Shown: one piece after another, positions 34,919-43,398 of the stretch
Layout of the letters: each line of letters begins with the position of its first letter
Numbering within the stretch: position 1 is the first letter of the stretch
Source: CAZHOV01 sp964534315
Lineage (GTDB): Bacteria; Bacteroidota; Bacteroidia; Chitinophagales; Saprospiraceae
Assembly (NCBI GenBank): GCA_964534315.1
Contig: CAZHOV010000020.1
Location: forward strand, 1 to 44,698
Reading direction: 5' to 3'
DNA length: 44,698 nt
The notes under the pieces: model-generated
Seen by the model: only the letters and a program-made list of their open reading frames with translations
What the model was told of the DNA's origin: nothing
The model's database searches: none
Program-made: the position numbers and the translations under genes

Positions 34919-35908
34919 TTATTTCATTATCGCAATGATCGGCCCTAACCGGTTGCCGTTCTTGATCTGACCGATGGCCAGATCAGCAAAATAGCCCTGG
35001 CTGATGGCGCCGTCTAAATAAAGGGCATCCGTACACCCTTGCTTGATCATAAAAGAGGTCAGTTCAAAAAAAGTGACCGGACGTTCCGAAATGACGAATA
35101 CTAGTTCGTTATTGGGGGTTACACCTACTGCATTTCGGATGTGACGGTTAGGGGAACCATCGTTAAATAAAGCGTTCATCTGTCCTTTACGCAAAAGCAT
35201 TGGCCCTGACTGTGTTGCCCACTGCATAGGCACCGTATCCGCCAGGTACTGATAATCCTGTGTGGAAATTACATAGGCTTTGTTGGTAGAATCGATTGCA
35301 AAAACGCCATTGGGCTGCATGTAAAAGTTGCCGTATCCTGCTGTCAGCGTATCTAGCTGTTGTTTTTGTTCTCCATTGATCACCAATAATCCCTTTGCTT
35401 TCCGGTTGGGTTCAAACATGCCGCCGTTCATGGCAAAGATCAGCTTCTGTTTGCGTTTTTCGGCTAGCGAGGCAATAGACTCAAAAGTATGTACCCCTTT
35501 TTTTCCTTCTTTTTGGTTAAAGAGTTGAATATCTATTTTCTCCGGGTCTACCGTACAAGCATAAAACCGGAAAGAGCGGAACGAATCTTGAAACATATCT
35601 ATGGTCAATCTCCGTTTGGCGGTTTGGGCCAGTCGGTGATTGATACTTTTCAGCGAATCCAACTGAGCTTCTAATTGTCGGATCTTTTCATAGGCTATAG
35701 CCAATTGAGCCAGGGAGTCTTTTTCCTCTTGCACTATGGTATCTGCCGATACCATGGTTGAATCTTCTGTTGGAATCGTTTGAAGCGAATCGGTAATCAC
35801 TTCGGTCGTATCGATGACCGGTTCGGTAGGAGGGGGAATAGTATCCTGTTCTTGGGCGACAGCCGAGAAGCAAATGAATAGGAAAATCACAAAAAAACTA
35901 TTTTTCAT
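34919..35908 (-). CDS. Exported NAGPA-domain protein, paralogue 2
   Basis: The ATG at 35908 gives 329 residues with a signal peptide (MKNSFFVIFLFICFSAVAQ). An acidic Thr/Pro linker and a short coiled coil (about 62-92, AIAYEKIRQLEAQLDSLKS) lead to a NAGPA domain (about 115-329). Motifs: FAMNGGMFEPNRKAKGLLV, NGEQKQQL, MQPNGVFAID, TQSGPMLL, RNAVGVT and DALYLDGAIS. It shares the whole core with paralogue 3, including a QWATQSGPM/QYATQSGPM variant. It is spaced 45 bases from the upstream gene and 5 from the downstream one. The substrate is unknown. Confidence 0.87.
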   Translation of the reverse strand: MKNSFFVIFLFICFSAVAQEQDTIPPPTEPVIDTTEVITDSLQTIPTEDSTMVSADTIVQEEKDSLAQLAIAYEKIRQLEAQLDSLKSINHRLAQTAKRRLTIDMFQDSFRSFRFYACTVDPEKIDIQLFNQKEGKKGVHTFESIASLAEKRKQKLIFAMNGGMFEPNRKAKGLLVINGEQKQQLDTLTAGYGNFYMQPNGVFAIDSTNKAYVISTQDYQYLADTVPMQWATQSGPMLLRKGQMNALFNDGSPNRHIRNAVGVTPNNELVFVISERPVTFFELTSFMIKQGCTDALYLDGAISQGYFADLAIGQIKNGNRLGPIIAIMK

Positions 35909-35953
35909 ATCGAGTAGTCTATGGATGTTTGAATCAAGCGAAATCAAATGTTA

Positions 35954-36802
35954 TCATTCAAAAATAGCGATCAATGGTCCTAGCCGATTACCATCTTCAA
36001 GAGCACCAATGTCGTGTTCAGGAACATAAAAACGACTCACAAAACCATCTAAATAGAGCGCCTGCCTGCAACCTGCGCTCAAAAGAACGGCAGAGATATC
36101 ATAAAAGGATACCTCTTCCCGGGAAATAATAAAAACGAACTCTCCTTTATTAGTCAGCCCAACCCCGTTACGGACGTATTTATTTTTTGAACCATCGGTA
36201 AATTTATCGTTAATGGTGCTGTCCATAATCATCATCGGACCCGATTGGGTAGCATACTGAATGGAATGCTGCAGCATAAGGGAATCAAAGTGCTGTGTAG
36301 GGACGATATGGCCATTTCTCATGCTATCGATAGCCAATATTCCATTGGGCTGCATGTAAAAATTGCCATATCCAGACGTATCCCGGTCGATGGGTTTGAT
36401 GATTTTACCGTTCTCGATCAGTAATCCTTTCGCTGTTCGGTCTTGTGTAAACATTCCGCCATTGGTGATGAACAGAAGGTCTTTTTCCTCTTGCGTTGCA
36501 AGCTTGTAAACAGAAGAAAAGTTATGAATACTATCTTTCCCGTTGCGGTTAAAAATGCGGATATCCGAATATATCGGATGAACGGTAAAGATCGAATAAG
36601 CCGCCTGCCTAAAGGAGTCAATTCTAAAATTAGGTTGAACATACTTAGGGGTATCCGCTACAACTGTTTCCGTGGTATCTGGAATGATAGATTGATTTGC
36701 ATTCTGCTGATGTTCATTGGAAGATGATTTTTCTGTACATCCATTCCCCAGTAGAATGATGATTAGAAAGAGCAACCTATTTATCCAATGCTGCCGGATC
36801 AT
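35954..36802 (-). CDS. NAGPA-domain lipoprotein, paralogue 3
   Basis: The ATG at 36802 gives 282 residues. A short signal ends in LLGNGC, a good lipobox, so this copy is predicted to be lipid-anchored, unlike its neighbours. The NAGPA domain (about 60-282) has FITNGGMFTQDRTAKGLLI, NGKIIKP, MQPNGILAID, TQSGPMMI, RNGVGLT and QALYLDGFVS. It starts two bases after the stop of the preceding gene, strong evidence of translational coupling. Confidence 0.87.
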   Translation of the reverse strand: MIRQHWINRLLFLIIILLGNGCTEKSSSNEHQQNANQSIIPDTTETVVADTPKYVQPNFRIDSFRQAAYSIFTVHPIYSDIRIFNRNGKDSIHNFSSVYKLATQEEKDLLFITNGGMFTQDRTAKGLLIENGKIIKPIDRDTSGYGNFYMQPNGILAIDSMRNGHIVPTQHFDSLMLQHSIQYATQSGPMMIMDSTINDKFTDGSKNKYVRNGVGLTNKGEFVFIISREEVSFYDISAVLLSAGCRQALYLDGFVSRFYVPEHDIGALEDGNRLGPLIAIFE

Positions 36803-36804
36803 GA

Positions 36805-37659
36805 TCAATAGCTTTTATAATAAACCAGTAATTGAGTCGCATTCTTCAAATCTACAGGAGCCGAGTACAATTCTTTTTCATCCTCATCGTAGGCTGTCAG
36901 AATATTTCGTGATCCGGTATCTTGATTCAACAAATACTGGATATCGTAGCCTTTATCCTGAAGTGCGTTCACGGCAGCCTGCGCCGCTCGATTGAGATGG
37001 GTAGATACCGGTAAATTGAGAACAATCTGGTGCTCTTGTCCAGCCCGGTCTTTACAGATAGCCAGGAATCGACGAGCTGCTTTTTTACCATATTTGAGTG
37101 GGCCAATCTTTGAGCCTCCGACTTCCGAGTACAATAGTTGCGTCTGAAAAACAGAGAGGCGATTTCGCGAGGCGTAATTGATGAAATAAGACTTATCACT
37201 GGCTTTGCGCAGGGCATAGCGCCCGTCAAACCGCTCGTGGTCGATATCCAAGGCGGTAAGGTTACCTCTTTTGTCAATGATAACGATTCCGTCCATCCCT
37301 TTTTCGAGTGTCCGATTGAGGATTTTTCCATTTTCGAGACACAGACCGATAGGCGTATTGTTATCTTCTAGATCTTTTGAGAAGCCTACTGCGAAAAAGC
37401 ATAGGACCTGTAAACCTCGGTTGCGCTTTTTCCAGTTTTTGTACTTTTCTTTTCCTTCATTACCAAAGTAGACCGTTTTGAGGGACCGCTGCGAAGTCAC
37501 AAAGTCGAACACTTTAAACTTGATGCCGTCTGATTTGAGGTAGTATTCCTGATAGATACCATTGAGATATTGATTTGGCTTTTGCTGTCCCGTCAGGGAA
37601 GAAAAACTGACCAGCAGGGATACGATCGTCAAGATCAGGGAAAGCCGTTTATTATTCAT
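36805..37659 (-). CDS. Exported protein, divergent NAGPA-like, paralogue 4
   Basis: The ATG at 37659 gives 284 residues (an upstream TTG in frame is not needed). The signal peptide ends near residue 24 (SSLTGQ). Six blocks fall in the same order as in the NAGPA proteins: CFFAVGFSKD, TPIGLCLENGKIL, MDGIVIIDKRG, VFQTQLLY, RRFLAICKDRAG and LNQDTGSRNI. They stand where FAMNGGMF, KGLLVINGE, NGVFAID, TQSGPML, RNAVGVT and LYLDGA occur. The Asn-Gly-Gly active-site signature is missing, so it may have lost glycosidase activity or have a different one. Paralogue 5 precedes it by 10 bases. The homology to NAGPA is my inference. Confidence 0.7.
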   Translation of the reverse strand: MNNKRLSLILTIVSLLVSFSSLTGQQKPNQYLNGIYQEYYLKSDGIKFKVFDFVTSQRSLKTVYFGNEGKEKYKNWKKRNRGLQVLCFFAVGFSKDLEDNNTPIGLCLENGKILNRTLEKGMDGIVIIDKRGNLTALDIDHERFDGRYALRKASDKSYFINYASRNRLSVFQTQLLYSEVGGSKIGPLKYGKKAARRFLAICKDRAGQEHQIVLNLPVSTHLNRAAQAAVNALQDKGYDIQYLLNQDTGSRNILTAYDEDEKELYSAPVDLKNATQLLVYYKSY

Positions 37660-37669
37660 ATTTATCAAC

Positions 37670-38569
37670 TTAATCAATATAATAGACTACCAGATTAGTT
37701 GCTTTGGAAACACTTTCTGTTGCGCGGTCAATACGGTCTCCGTCATCATCGTAGGCCGTCATAATATTTTTGCCTCCCGTATCGAGATTGAATAAGCCGA
37801 CGACGTTGAGCTTGAGTTCTTCGGTCAGGTAGCTAGCTACCCGTTTAGCTGAACGGTTCAAATAGTCGCTTTTGGGATGATCAATAACAATGTGGTACAC
37901 CACCCCTTTGCGAATGCAGATAGCTAGAAATCTGCGCTCGGCTTTGTTTCCGTATTTAAGATTATAATCGGAAAACCCGTATCCAAATTCGTTGGTATAC
38001 ATGAGTTGGGTCTGAAATACTGTCGCGTCCTGGTTGGCCGCCCAATGGAGAAATTGAAGCTTATCGCTGTTGGTTCTAAGGTTGTAGGTGGCAGTTTTCC
38101 CTTGGCTGACGGTAACGCTTTCCTTGTCTATATTAATGACGGCAATGCCGCCTTGTTGTTTACCTCCGTTGTAAACGATCACTAACCCGTCCATGGTAGA
38201 GTCCAGGTTTTTATTGACGATGACGCCGTTGTCGACACAGATACCCAGCGGGATGCCATCGCTATCCCACGATTCGGAAAAGGCACCTGAGCAGTAAAAA
38301 AGAATCTTTTTTCCATTTTTCCATTTAGAAAATTGCCGGTAGGCGTTTTGCGCAAAATACTTGGCTTTCACGGTTCCTTTCTTGTTTTTTTTTCTGCTGA
38401 AACTAAAGACAGTAAAGCGGTAGCCGTCATAATCCACTTCGCTTCTGACATAAGAGCCATTGTAATAGGATTGTCCGTTAGCTATCGGAAGAAAAAAGAA
38501 GCTTAAGCAAAAGGAAAAAAGGGTAAAGCAGAAGATACAGGAGCGCTGAACGTTTAAAATGAAACTCAT
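37670..38569 (-). CDS. Exported protein, divergent NAGPA-like, paralogue 5
   Basis: The 299 residues begin with a signal peptide (about 1-32). The protein aligns with paralogue 4 throughout: LFYCSGAFSE, IPLGICVDNGVIVNK, MDGLVIVYNGG, VFQTQLMYTNE, RRFLAICIRKG, YLNRSAKRV and LFNLDTGGKNIMTAYDDDG. The LDTGG here is closer to the LDGG of true NAGPA proteins than LNQDTGS of paralogue 4. This supports a common fold and a graded series of divergence. It is the second gene of the operon, 52 bases after the barrel gene. Confidence 0.7.
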   Translation of the reverse strand: MSFILNVQRSCIFCFTLFSFCLSFFFLPIANGQSYYNGSYVRSEVDYDGYRFTVFSFSRKKNKKGTVKAKYFAQNAYRQFSKWKNGKKILFYCSGAFSESWDSDGIPLGICVDNGVIVNKNLDSTMDGLVIVYNGGKQQGGIAVINIDKESVTVSQGKTATYNLRTNSDKLQFLHWAANQDATVFQTQLMYTNEFGYGFSDYNLKYGNKAERRFLAICIRKGVVYHIVIDHPKSDYLNRSAKRVASYLTEELKLNVVGLFNLDTGGKNIMTAYDDDGDRIDRATESVSKATNLVVYYID

Positions 38570-38621
38570 TTTTAGTAATTAGGTTGGTTTAAAGAATAGT
38601 CGTTTTAAAATAGCTTATCTA

Positions 38622-40079
38622 TCAGAAATCGCTTTTTACAGGAATACGTAAACCTAAAAACAGATTACTAGACGTCACGCCTTTGCGAGTAGCGGAATAA
38701 AAAGCACTTGATAACAGATCGTTGGAGCCTATCATAAAAATTTCTCCGAAGGAGATAAAGACTCCGAGTTCAGGTTCGCGTGTTATAGCAGGCGATGTAG
38801 AAAACATCAATTGAGAATAGGTAAATGGAACGAATATGCTAACCATTTTAGTCTCCCAGCTCAGGGTTCCTCTTATAAGGGTTTCCCAGGTTGCGTTGGT
38901 GATCCAGCTTTGCCTGGCTTCTCCCCTCAGATGGATATTGAGCTTACTTTTGAGTACCCGGTACTTGGCATGAGCAGTGATCCGAAGCGGTAATCGTTCC
39001 GTAATTCCATCTCCTAACGCCACTTCTTCTGCTGCAAGTGTGCTGAAGGTAGAATTTAAGACTTCGGCTGTTTGGGGGTTATTCCGGTTGGGGGCATCTG
39101 TACTTATATTATTAATGCGGTAAGAATGGTGATTTAGATTCCAAAACTGGATCGCTCCGATATCTTGTATGGAAGCGCCGATTTCCAGATAGGGGTCTCT
39201 ATCATAGTTGAAGATCTGGTAGATCACGCCGATCTCACCAGCTACGCCCCAGCTATTTTCAAAGTCGAGAAATCGCCGTCCGGTAGAAGGAGAGGAGGCC
39301 CTATTAAAGCTGGGGTTATAGGCAAAACGGATAGAGTCGCTGCTCATCGAAAAGGTATTGCCCGGGCCAAAGGTAAAGAGGTTGTTATGTGCTTGGAGTT
39401 GCATGAATGGACCGGCGCTCATCAGTTTCCCTCCGATCACGACATGCAATAACTTTTTCTGACGACCGATCGATACACCAAGGTTTAGGGTCATAGCATT
39501 CCATTCACTGGCTCTGAGTTCGAAAAAATCGTCGCTAACACGTGGATTGCCGGTTACTCCAAAATTATTGGCATAAGCTTGTGCGAGTGGAGCATCTACA
39601 TCTGAGATTTGAAATAATTCGGTTCGTTCAAAGCCAAAAGAGATCACGCCCCGTGCCAGTCCCCGTTCTATCCAATTAGGATTGGAGATGCGCAGATTAA
39701 CCCCCAGCACCTGTGCGGTACTTTGGCGGGAGGCATACCAGGAATCTTCATCTCGGGTATAGAAATCTGAGCTGTTAATGCCTGTGCCAAAAGCCAGGGA
39801 TTGGTAGTCCGGATGCAAGTCTTCGAAAAGGACATAGGGAAGAAAGCTGGTAAATTCATCGGTTTGGAACAGGTTGTTACGGGCTGTCAGGTTGACTGCA
39901 CCGAGGACGATCTCACGCTGGTAGGGGGATTGGGCGATCGCCGCCGGATTTTGATCCGCGGCAAGAAGTCCCGCTTTCCAACTAGCTTCATAGCCGTGTT
40001 GGGCCAATAGATGACAGTTACCAGCGATGCCCAGTGTTAAAACCAGGATCGCCAGTTTCAGGCGTTGGTGTTTGTGCAT
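38622..40079 (-). CDS. Outer-membrane beta-barrel, DUF5723-like
   Basis: The 485 residues have a signal peptide ending near AQ26. Alternating hydrophobic and aromatic strands follow, as in a ~14-strand barrel. The opening QNPAAIAQSPYQREIVLG block and the late GRIFMIG/GLRIPVK-type strands match the DUF5723 and PorP/SprF style of Bacteroidota surface barrels. It heads the minus-strand run of envelope genes through 31479, suggesting it could export or anchor the NAGPA and vWA products. The ATG at 40079 is 71 bases from the divergent truncated DUF6624 copy. The DUF5723 call is from motif memory. Confidence 0.7.
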   Translation of the reverse strand: MHKHQRLKLAILVLTLGIAGNCHLLAQHGYEASWKAGLLAADQNPAAIAQSPYQREIVLGAVNLTARNNLFQTDEFTSFLPYVLFEDLHPDYQSLAFGTGINSSDFYTRDEDSWYASRQSTAQVLGVNLRISNPNWIERGLARGVISFGFERTELFQISDVDAPLAQAYANNFGVTGNPRVSDDFFELRASEWNAMTLNLGVSIGRQKKLLHVVIGGKLMSAGPFMQLQAHNNLFTFGPGNTFSMSSDSIRFAYNPSFNRASSPSTGRRFLDFENSWGVAGEIGVIYQIFNYDRDPYLEIGASIQDIGAIQFWNLNHHSYRINNISTDAPNRNNPQTAEVLNSTFSTLAAEEVALGDGITERLPLRITAHAKYRVLKSKLNIHLRGEARQSWITNATWETLIRGTLSWETKMVSIFVPFTYSQLMFSTSPAITREPELGVFISFGEIFMIGSNDLLSSAFYSATRKGVTSSNLFLGLRIPVKSDF

Positions 40080-40149
40080 GTTATTTTATAATTTTACAGG
40101 AATAATTTTTCCTGCCTTTAAAATTCAATATAAAATTACAAAAAATAAT
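40080..40149. promoter_or_regulatory. Short divergent intergenic region upstream of the barrel operon
   Basis: Seventy AT-rich bases separate two divergent starts and must carry the operon promoter. CAGGAA and TTCCTG form a small inverted repeat near 40099-40116. No strong TAnnTTTG box was found. Confidence 0.35.
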
Positions 40150-40473
40150 ATGAGATTCTTTATTACCTCCCTCGTTTTTATCTGCTTTATACAACCGGTA
40201 TTTACTCAATCCTTTCAGGAGCAAATCGCTAATGCGGAAGCCGCCTATGATGCCAAGAACTATTTAGAGTCTGCCAAAGCTTATGAAAAGGCATTTAAAA
40301 TGAAAGAAGAAAAGGAATTATATTTTATGGAAAATGGAAGAAGGTGTCAGTCGCTATGCGCCTGGACAAAATGCAGAAAAACACTTCTAAGGAAGGGTGT
40401 AGCGATTACTACTACAGTAGCCAATAAAACAAGTTCAAAAAACAGGCGCGTAGCGACGGATACCTTTATTTAA
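40150..40473 (+). pseudogene. Truncated DUF6624 copy interrupted by a repeat element
   Basis: The first ~55 codons closely match the intact gene at 43399. About 75 bases around CAATCCTTTCAGGAGCAAAT and GAAGCCGCCTATGATGCCAA are nearly identical, so the duplication is recent. An internal deletion then joins two GAAAAGG sites, and the frame runs into the repeat element at 40343-40464, ending at 40473. The signal peptide is intact, but the DUF6624 domain is gone. Confidence 0.85.
40343..40464. repeat. Short copy of the dispersed element (122 bp)
   Basis: GGTGTCAGTCGCTATGCGCC plus TG at 40343-40364 and CAGGCGCGTAGCGACGGATACC-type sequence at 40443-40464 are its inverted termini. Between them is a single internal unit (GTGTAGCGATTACTACTAC near 40395). 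It is a deleted form of the ~295-bp copies at 28.8-29.4 kb. It sits at the breakpoint of the DUF6624 duplicate. Confidence 0.85.
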
Positions 40474-40630
40474 TCGCTAAAAATACTATCCTAAAAAGAA
40501 CAAAAAAAACGTTAACACTTTTTTTGACCCTTTTTATTTTATATAAATTTTTTTAATTTGTTTTCTGTTATTATTTTATAACTAACCCATTGTTAATTTT
40601 TTAAAACCAAACTGAAAAATCCATTTTATA
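40474..40630. other. AT-rich leader of the PorE-like gene
   Basis: A strongly AT-rich 157-base spacer. A TAATTTG stretch at about 40553-40559 resembles a -7 box, but no TTTG at correct spacing was seen. No gene is supported. Confidence 0.35.
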
Positions 40631-43288
40631 ATGCTCTACTTTTCATTTTCCCTCCGGAGATTATTTTTGATCATCGCTATTTTATTCATTCATTTTCCCA
40701 TAGAAGCCCAGGTAAAGAAAGGGTTTAAATACCTCGATAACGGCGAATTTGAAAAAGCCGAACAGGCATTTGCCAAACACCTGGAGCATAAGAAACTGGC
40801 AGCTTCAGCTCACTATGGTGTGGCCCTGATCCATCTGAAGAAAGGACGAAATTTTAATGATTATTTCCAATCCTTTAAAGCGATCGAAAAAACGAATGAA
40901 CGGTTGAAAAAGCTGTCATACCGAAAATTAAGAAAGTATCGGAAAAAAGGTTGGCTATCGAAAAAACGCAACGTCCCGGATGAGGAAATCCAGGATTCTC
41001 TTCTGAGCCGACTTGCTCGCGAGGGCTCTATCTTTTACGTGGATTCTATAATGAATTTTGTCAACGGAAGCCATTCCAGTAGATTGTTGCGCGATCAACG
41101 GAAGGAATTTAAACGAATACGGCAGCGTATTGCTATTAAAACACTTCGGGAGGCAAAGGATTATGCTTCCCTGCAATCGTTGTATTCTAATCACCGAACA
41201 GTCATTATGCAAAATTCATTTCTGATCTCTAACGATCTGGAGTGGGAGCTCTATAGAACCTTTGTTTTGGAAAAGGGCGAAAAGAATCTGGATCAGTTCG
41301 TGGAACGCAATCCCGACCATTATGTCTCAGCCGATTGCTGGGTAGATCAATATATTGATGCGGTAAAACAGGAATCTATTAGCGTTTTGCTAGACTTCCT
41401 CAATAATTATCCGCTGAGTATTCTGAATACTCTTGCGATAAGAGAAGTAACCAATAAAACAATTTCCGGCAAGGAAAAAGCTTCTTTAGATGAAGATCAG
41501 TTGAAACAATTGGAAAGTATCGAACTTGGAAGTGAACTCAATAGTCATCTTTACTTCGGTTTCAAATTGGATAGCAGTTTCCATCAAAAAATGTTCCGGT
41601 ACATCGAAAGCTGTGCTCCGGCTACCCGCGCCTATTACCTTATGGAAAGCGCCCTTCAAAAATATTTGGAAAATAAACTCTGGGATTACGCTGAAGACCT
41701 GGCGTTCAGATGTCAACCGCTATTTCCTGATATACAACCGGATAATTGCACTACCTACTACAATTATTATAGTCGTAAACAACCCTGGTTTGAGGTGGCT
41801 ATTCCTATATTGGAGCGACCTGCCGAGAATATAATTTTGTTGTCCCTCGACGATCTGAATACTAGAAAAGGAGATGAATTTTCTCCGGTGATCAGCGCGG
41901 ATGGTCAAACTATCTATTTTGCAGGCGCCAACCGGGATGATAATATCCAAGGAGAAGATATCTTTGTTGCAAACTGGAGCGGACAACGGTGGTCGACGCC
42001 CCAACCCGTAAAAAATCTGTCGGGGAAACCCAACTTTGTTCCTCTTTCTTTGACCACCGATAATAGAGAAATACTCGTTTTTGTAGATGGCAAATTGCAT
42101 GTCAGCAAGCGGGCAAAAGAAGGGTGGGAGACTCCTGAGCCGCTTCCGGCCCATATTCACGAAGCATTGCCCTGGATTGGCCGTGCTGTTTTTGCTGAAA
42201 ATGGTCGGGTGCTCGTTATGTCGGGCTCTGCAAAAGGACATGAGATCAATAAAAAATCCAATACAGACATCTATGTTTCCATAAAAAATGTCCAAAATCA
42301 ATGGGGCCCGCCATTTTCCGTCGGATCTACCATCAATACTTCAGGTCAGGAGCGGAGTCCGTTCTTACATAGTGATGGACGCACCCTATACTTTAGCTCC
42401 GATGCCCATGCCGGATTAGGGGGCATGGATGTGTATAAAAGCCAACGGCAGGATAATACCTGGAAAAACTGGTCCGAGCCGGTGAATTTGGGCAAAGAAA
42501 TCAATAAACTGAAAGATGATTGGGGCTATAATTACACTATAGTAAATAGTGGAAAAATCGCCTATTTGTCTTCTAATCAGTTGTTTGGGGGTAGTTACGA
42601 TATATTCACTACCGGTTTGCCAACATTTACCAGACCCCGGCCTCTTGCAGTTGTGAAAGTCTTCATAGATTCAGATGTTCATCGACCCTTGCCCTTTGTA
42701 GTAAAAGATGCAAATGGAAATATTGTCGGTAAGGCAATGTCAAAACCCGATGGTTCGGTCGACGTTGTTGTTCCGGCTGATTTAGAAGGGGAACTAACCT
42801 TTGAATCTCCTAGCAAAAAAGGGTTGTTTGTGCCCATGCAACTGGAAATGGAGAAAAATACAGAGGTGTTTAGAGTAAAAGATACCCTGGAATTTCATAC
42901 TATTAGGAGCTTGATGGAAGATAAACGCAATCTACAATTTTCAAAAATCTATTTTGAAAAGGATTCTTTCAAAGTAAAGAAGGAAGCGGAAAAGGAACTC
43001 AAAAATTTCTTCAAACTGATCCGCGACAGAAATCTGGATATTGAAATTGCCGGGTTTACAGATCCTGACGGTAGCAAAGACTACAATAAAGTGCTGTCTA
43101 AAAAACGAGCGGAGGCTGTTAAAGCAAAGTTTATTGAGTGGGGATATCCGGAAGAAAAGATCTCTGCAGTTGGCTATGGAGAACGAATGATCGATACTAC
43201 TAATCTTTCGGATAAAGAAAAAGCTAAAAACCGCAAAGTGGAGGTAAGGGTTCTTGAGAAATCTCAAAGTAAATCGGGAGCAAAATAA
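40631..43288 (+). CDS. PorE-like OmpA-family envelope protein (TPR-PD40-CRD-OmpA)
   Basis: The 885-residue exported protein (signal peptide to about 27) has a TPR-like N-terminus (FKYLDNGEFEKAEQAFAKHL and GVALIHLKKG), a long helical insert to about 390, PD40/WD40-like beta-propeller blades (about 410-660, FSPVISADGQTIYFAG and RSPFLHSDGRTLYFSSD), a small carboxypeptidase-regulatory-like domain (about 675-760) and an OmpA domain (about 770-880). The peptidoglycan-binding pattern FTDPDGSKDYNKVLSKKRAE is intact. This order is that of PorE, which tethers the type IX machinery to peptidoglycan, although Bacteroidota carry several paralogues. It is probably outer-membrane associated. Confidence 0.88.
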   Translation: MLYFSFSLRRLFLIIAILFIHFPIEAQVKKGFKYLDNGEFEKAEQAFAKHLEHKKLAASAHYGVALIHLKKGRNFNDYFQSFKAIEKTNERLKKLSYRKLRKYRKKGWLSKKRNVPDEEIQDSLLSRLAREGSIFYVDSIMNFVNGSHSSRLLRDQRKEFKRIRQRIAIKTLREAKDYASLQSLYSNHRTVIMQNSFLISNDLEWELYRTFVLEKGEKNLDQFVERNPDHYVSADCWVDQYIDAVKQESISVLLDFLNNYPLSILNTLAIREVTNKTISGKEKASLDEDQLKQLESIELGSELNSHLYFGFKLDSSFHQKMFRYIESCAPATRAYYLMESALQKYLENKLWDYAEDLAFRCQPLFPDIQPDNCTTYYNYYSRKQPWFEVAIPILERPAENIILLSLDDLNTRKGDEFSPVISADGQTIYFAGANRDDNIQGEDIFVANWSGQRWSTPQPVKNLSGKPNFVPLSLTTDNREILVFVDGKLHVSKRAKEGWETPEPLPAHIHEALPWIGRAVFAENGRVLVMSGSAKGHEINKKSNTDIYVSIKNVQNQWGPPFSVGSTINTSGQERSPFLHSDGRTLYFSSDAHAGLGGMDVYKSQRQDNTWKNWSEPVNLGKEINKLKDDWGYNYTIVNSGKIAYLSSNQLFGGSYDIFTTGLPTFTRPRPLAVVKVFIDSDVHRPLPFVVKDANGNIVGKAMSKPDGSVDVVVPADLEGELTFESPSKKGLFVPMQLEMEKNTEVFRVKDTLEFHTIRSLMEDKRNLQFSKIYFEKDSFKVKKEAEKELKNFFKLIRDRNLDIEIAGFTDPDGSKDYNKVLSKKRAEAVKAKFIEWGYPEEKISAVGYGERMIDTTNLSDKEKAKNRKVEVRVLEKSQSKSGAK

Positions 43289-43398
43289 TGAGTGAAATTT
43301 TGTCTGAAATTAAAGAAAGTATCAAACTTGAATGATTCTATTTTGTTTCGCTAAAGTTTGAAATAATACATGCATTTTTCCCATTAAAACAGGATTAT

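Noticed and set aside
40027..40149. Upstream extension of the truncated DUF6624 copy
   Set aside because: The frame is open back to 40027, but the signal peptide begins at the ATG at 40150 and matches the intact gene from there.
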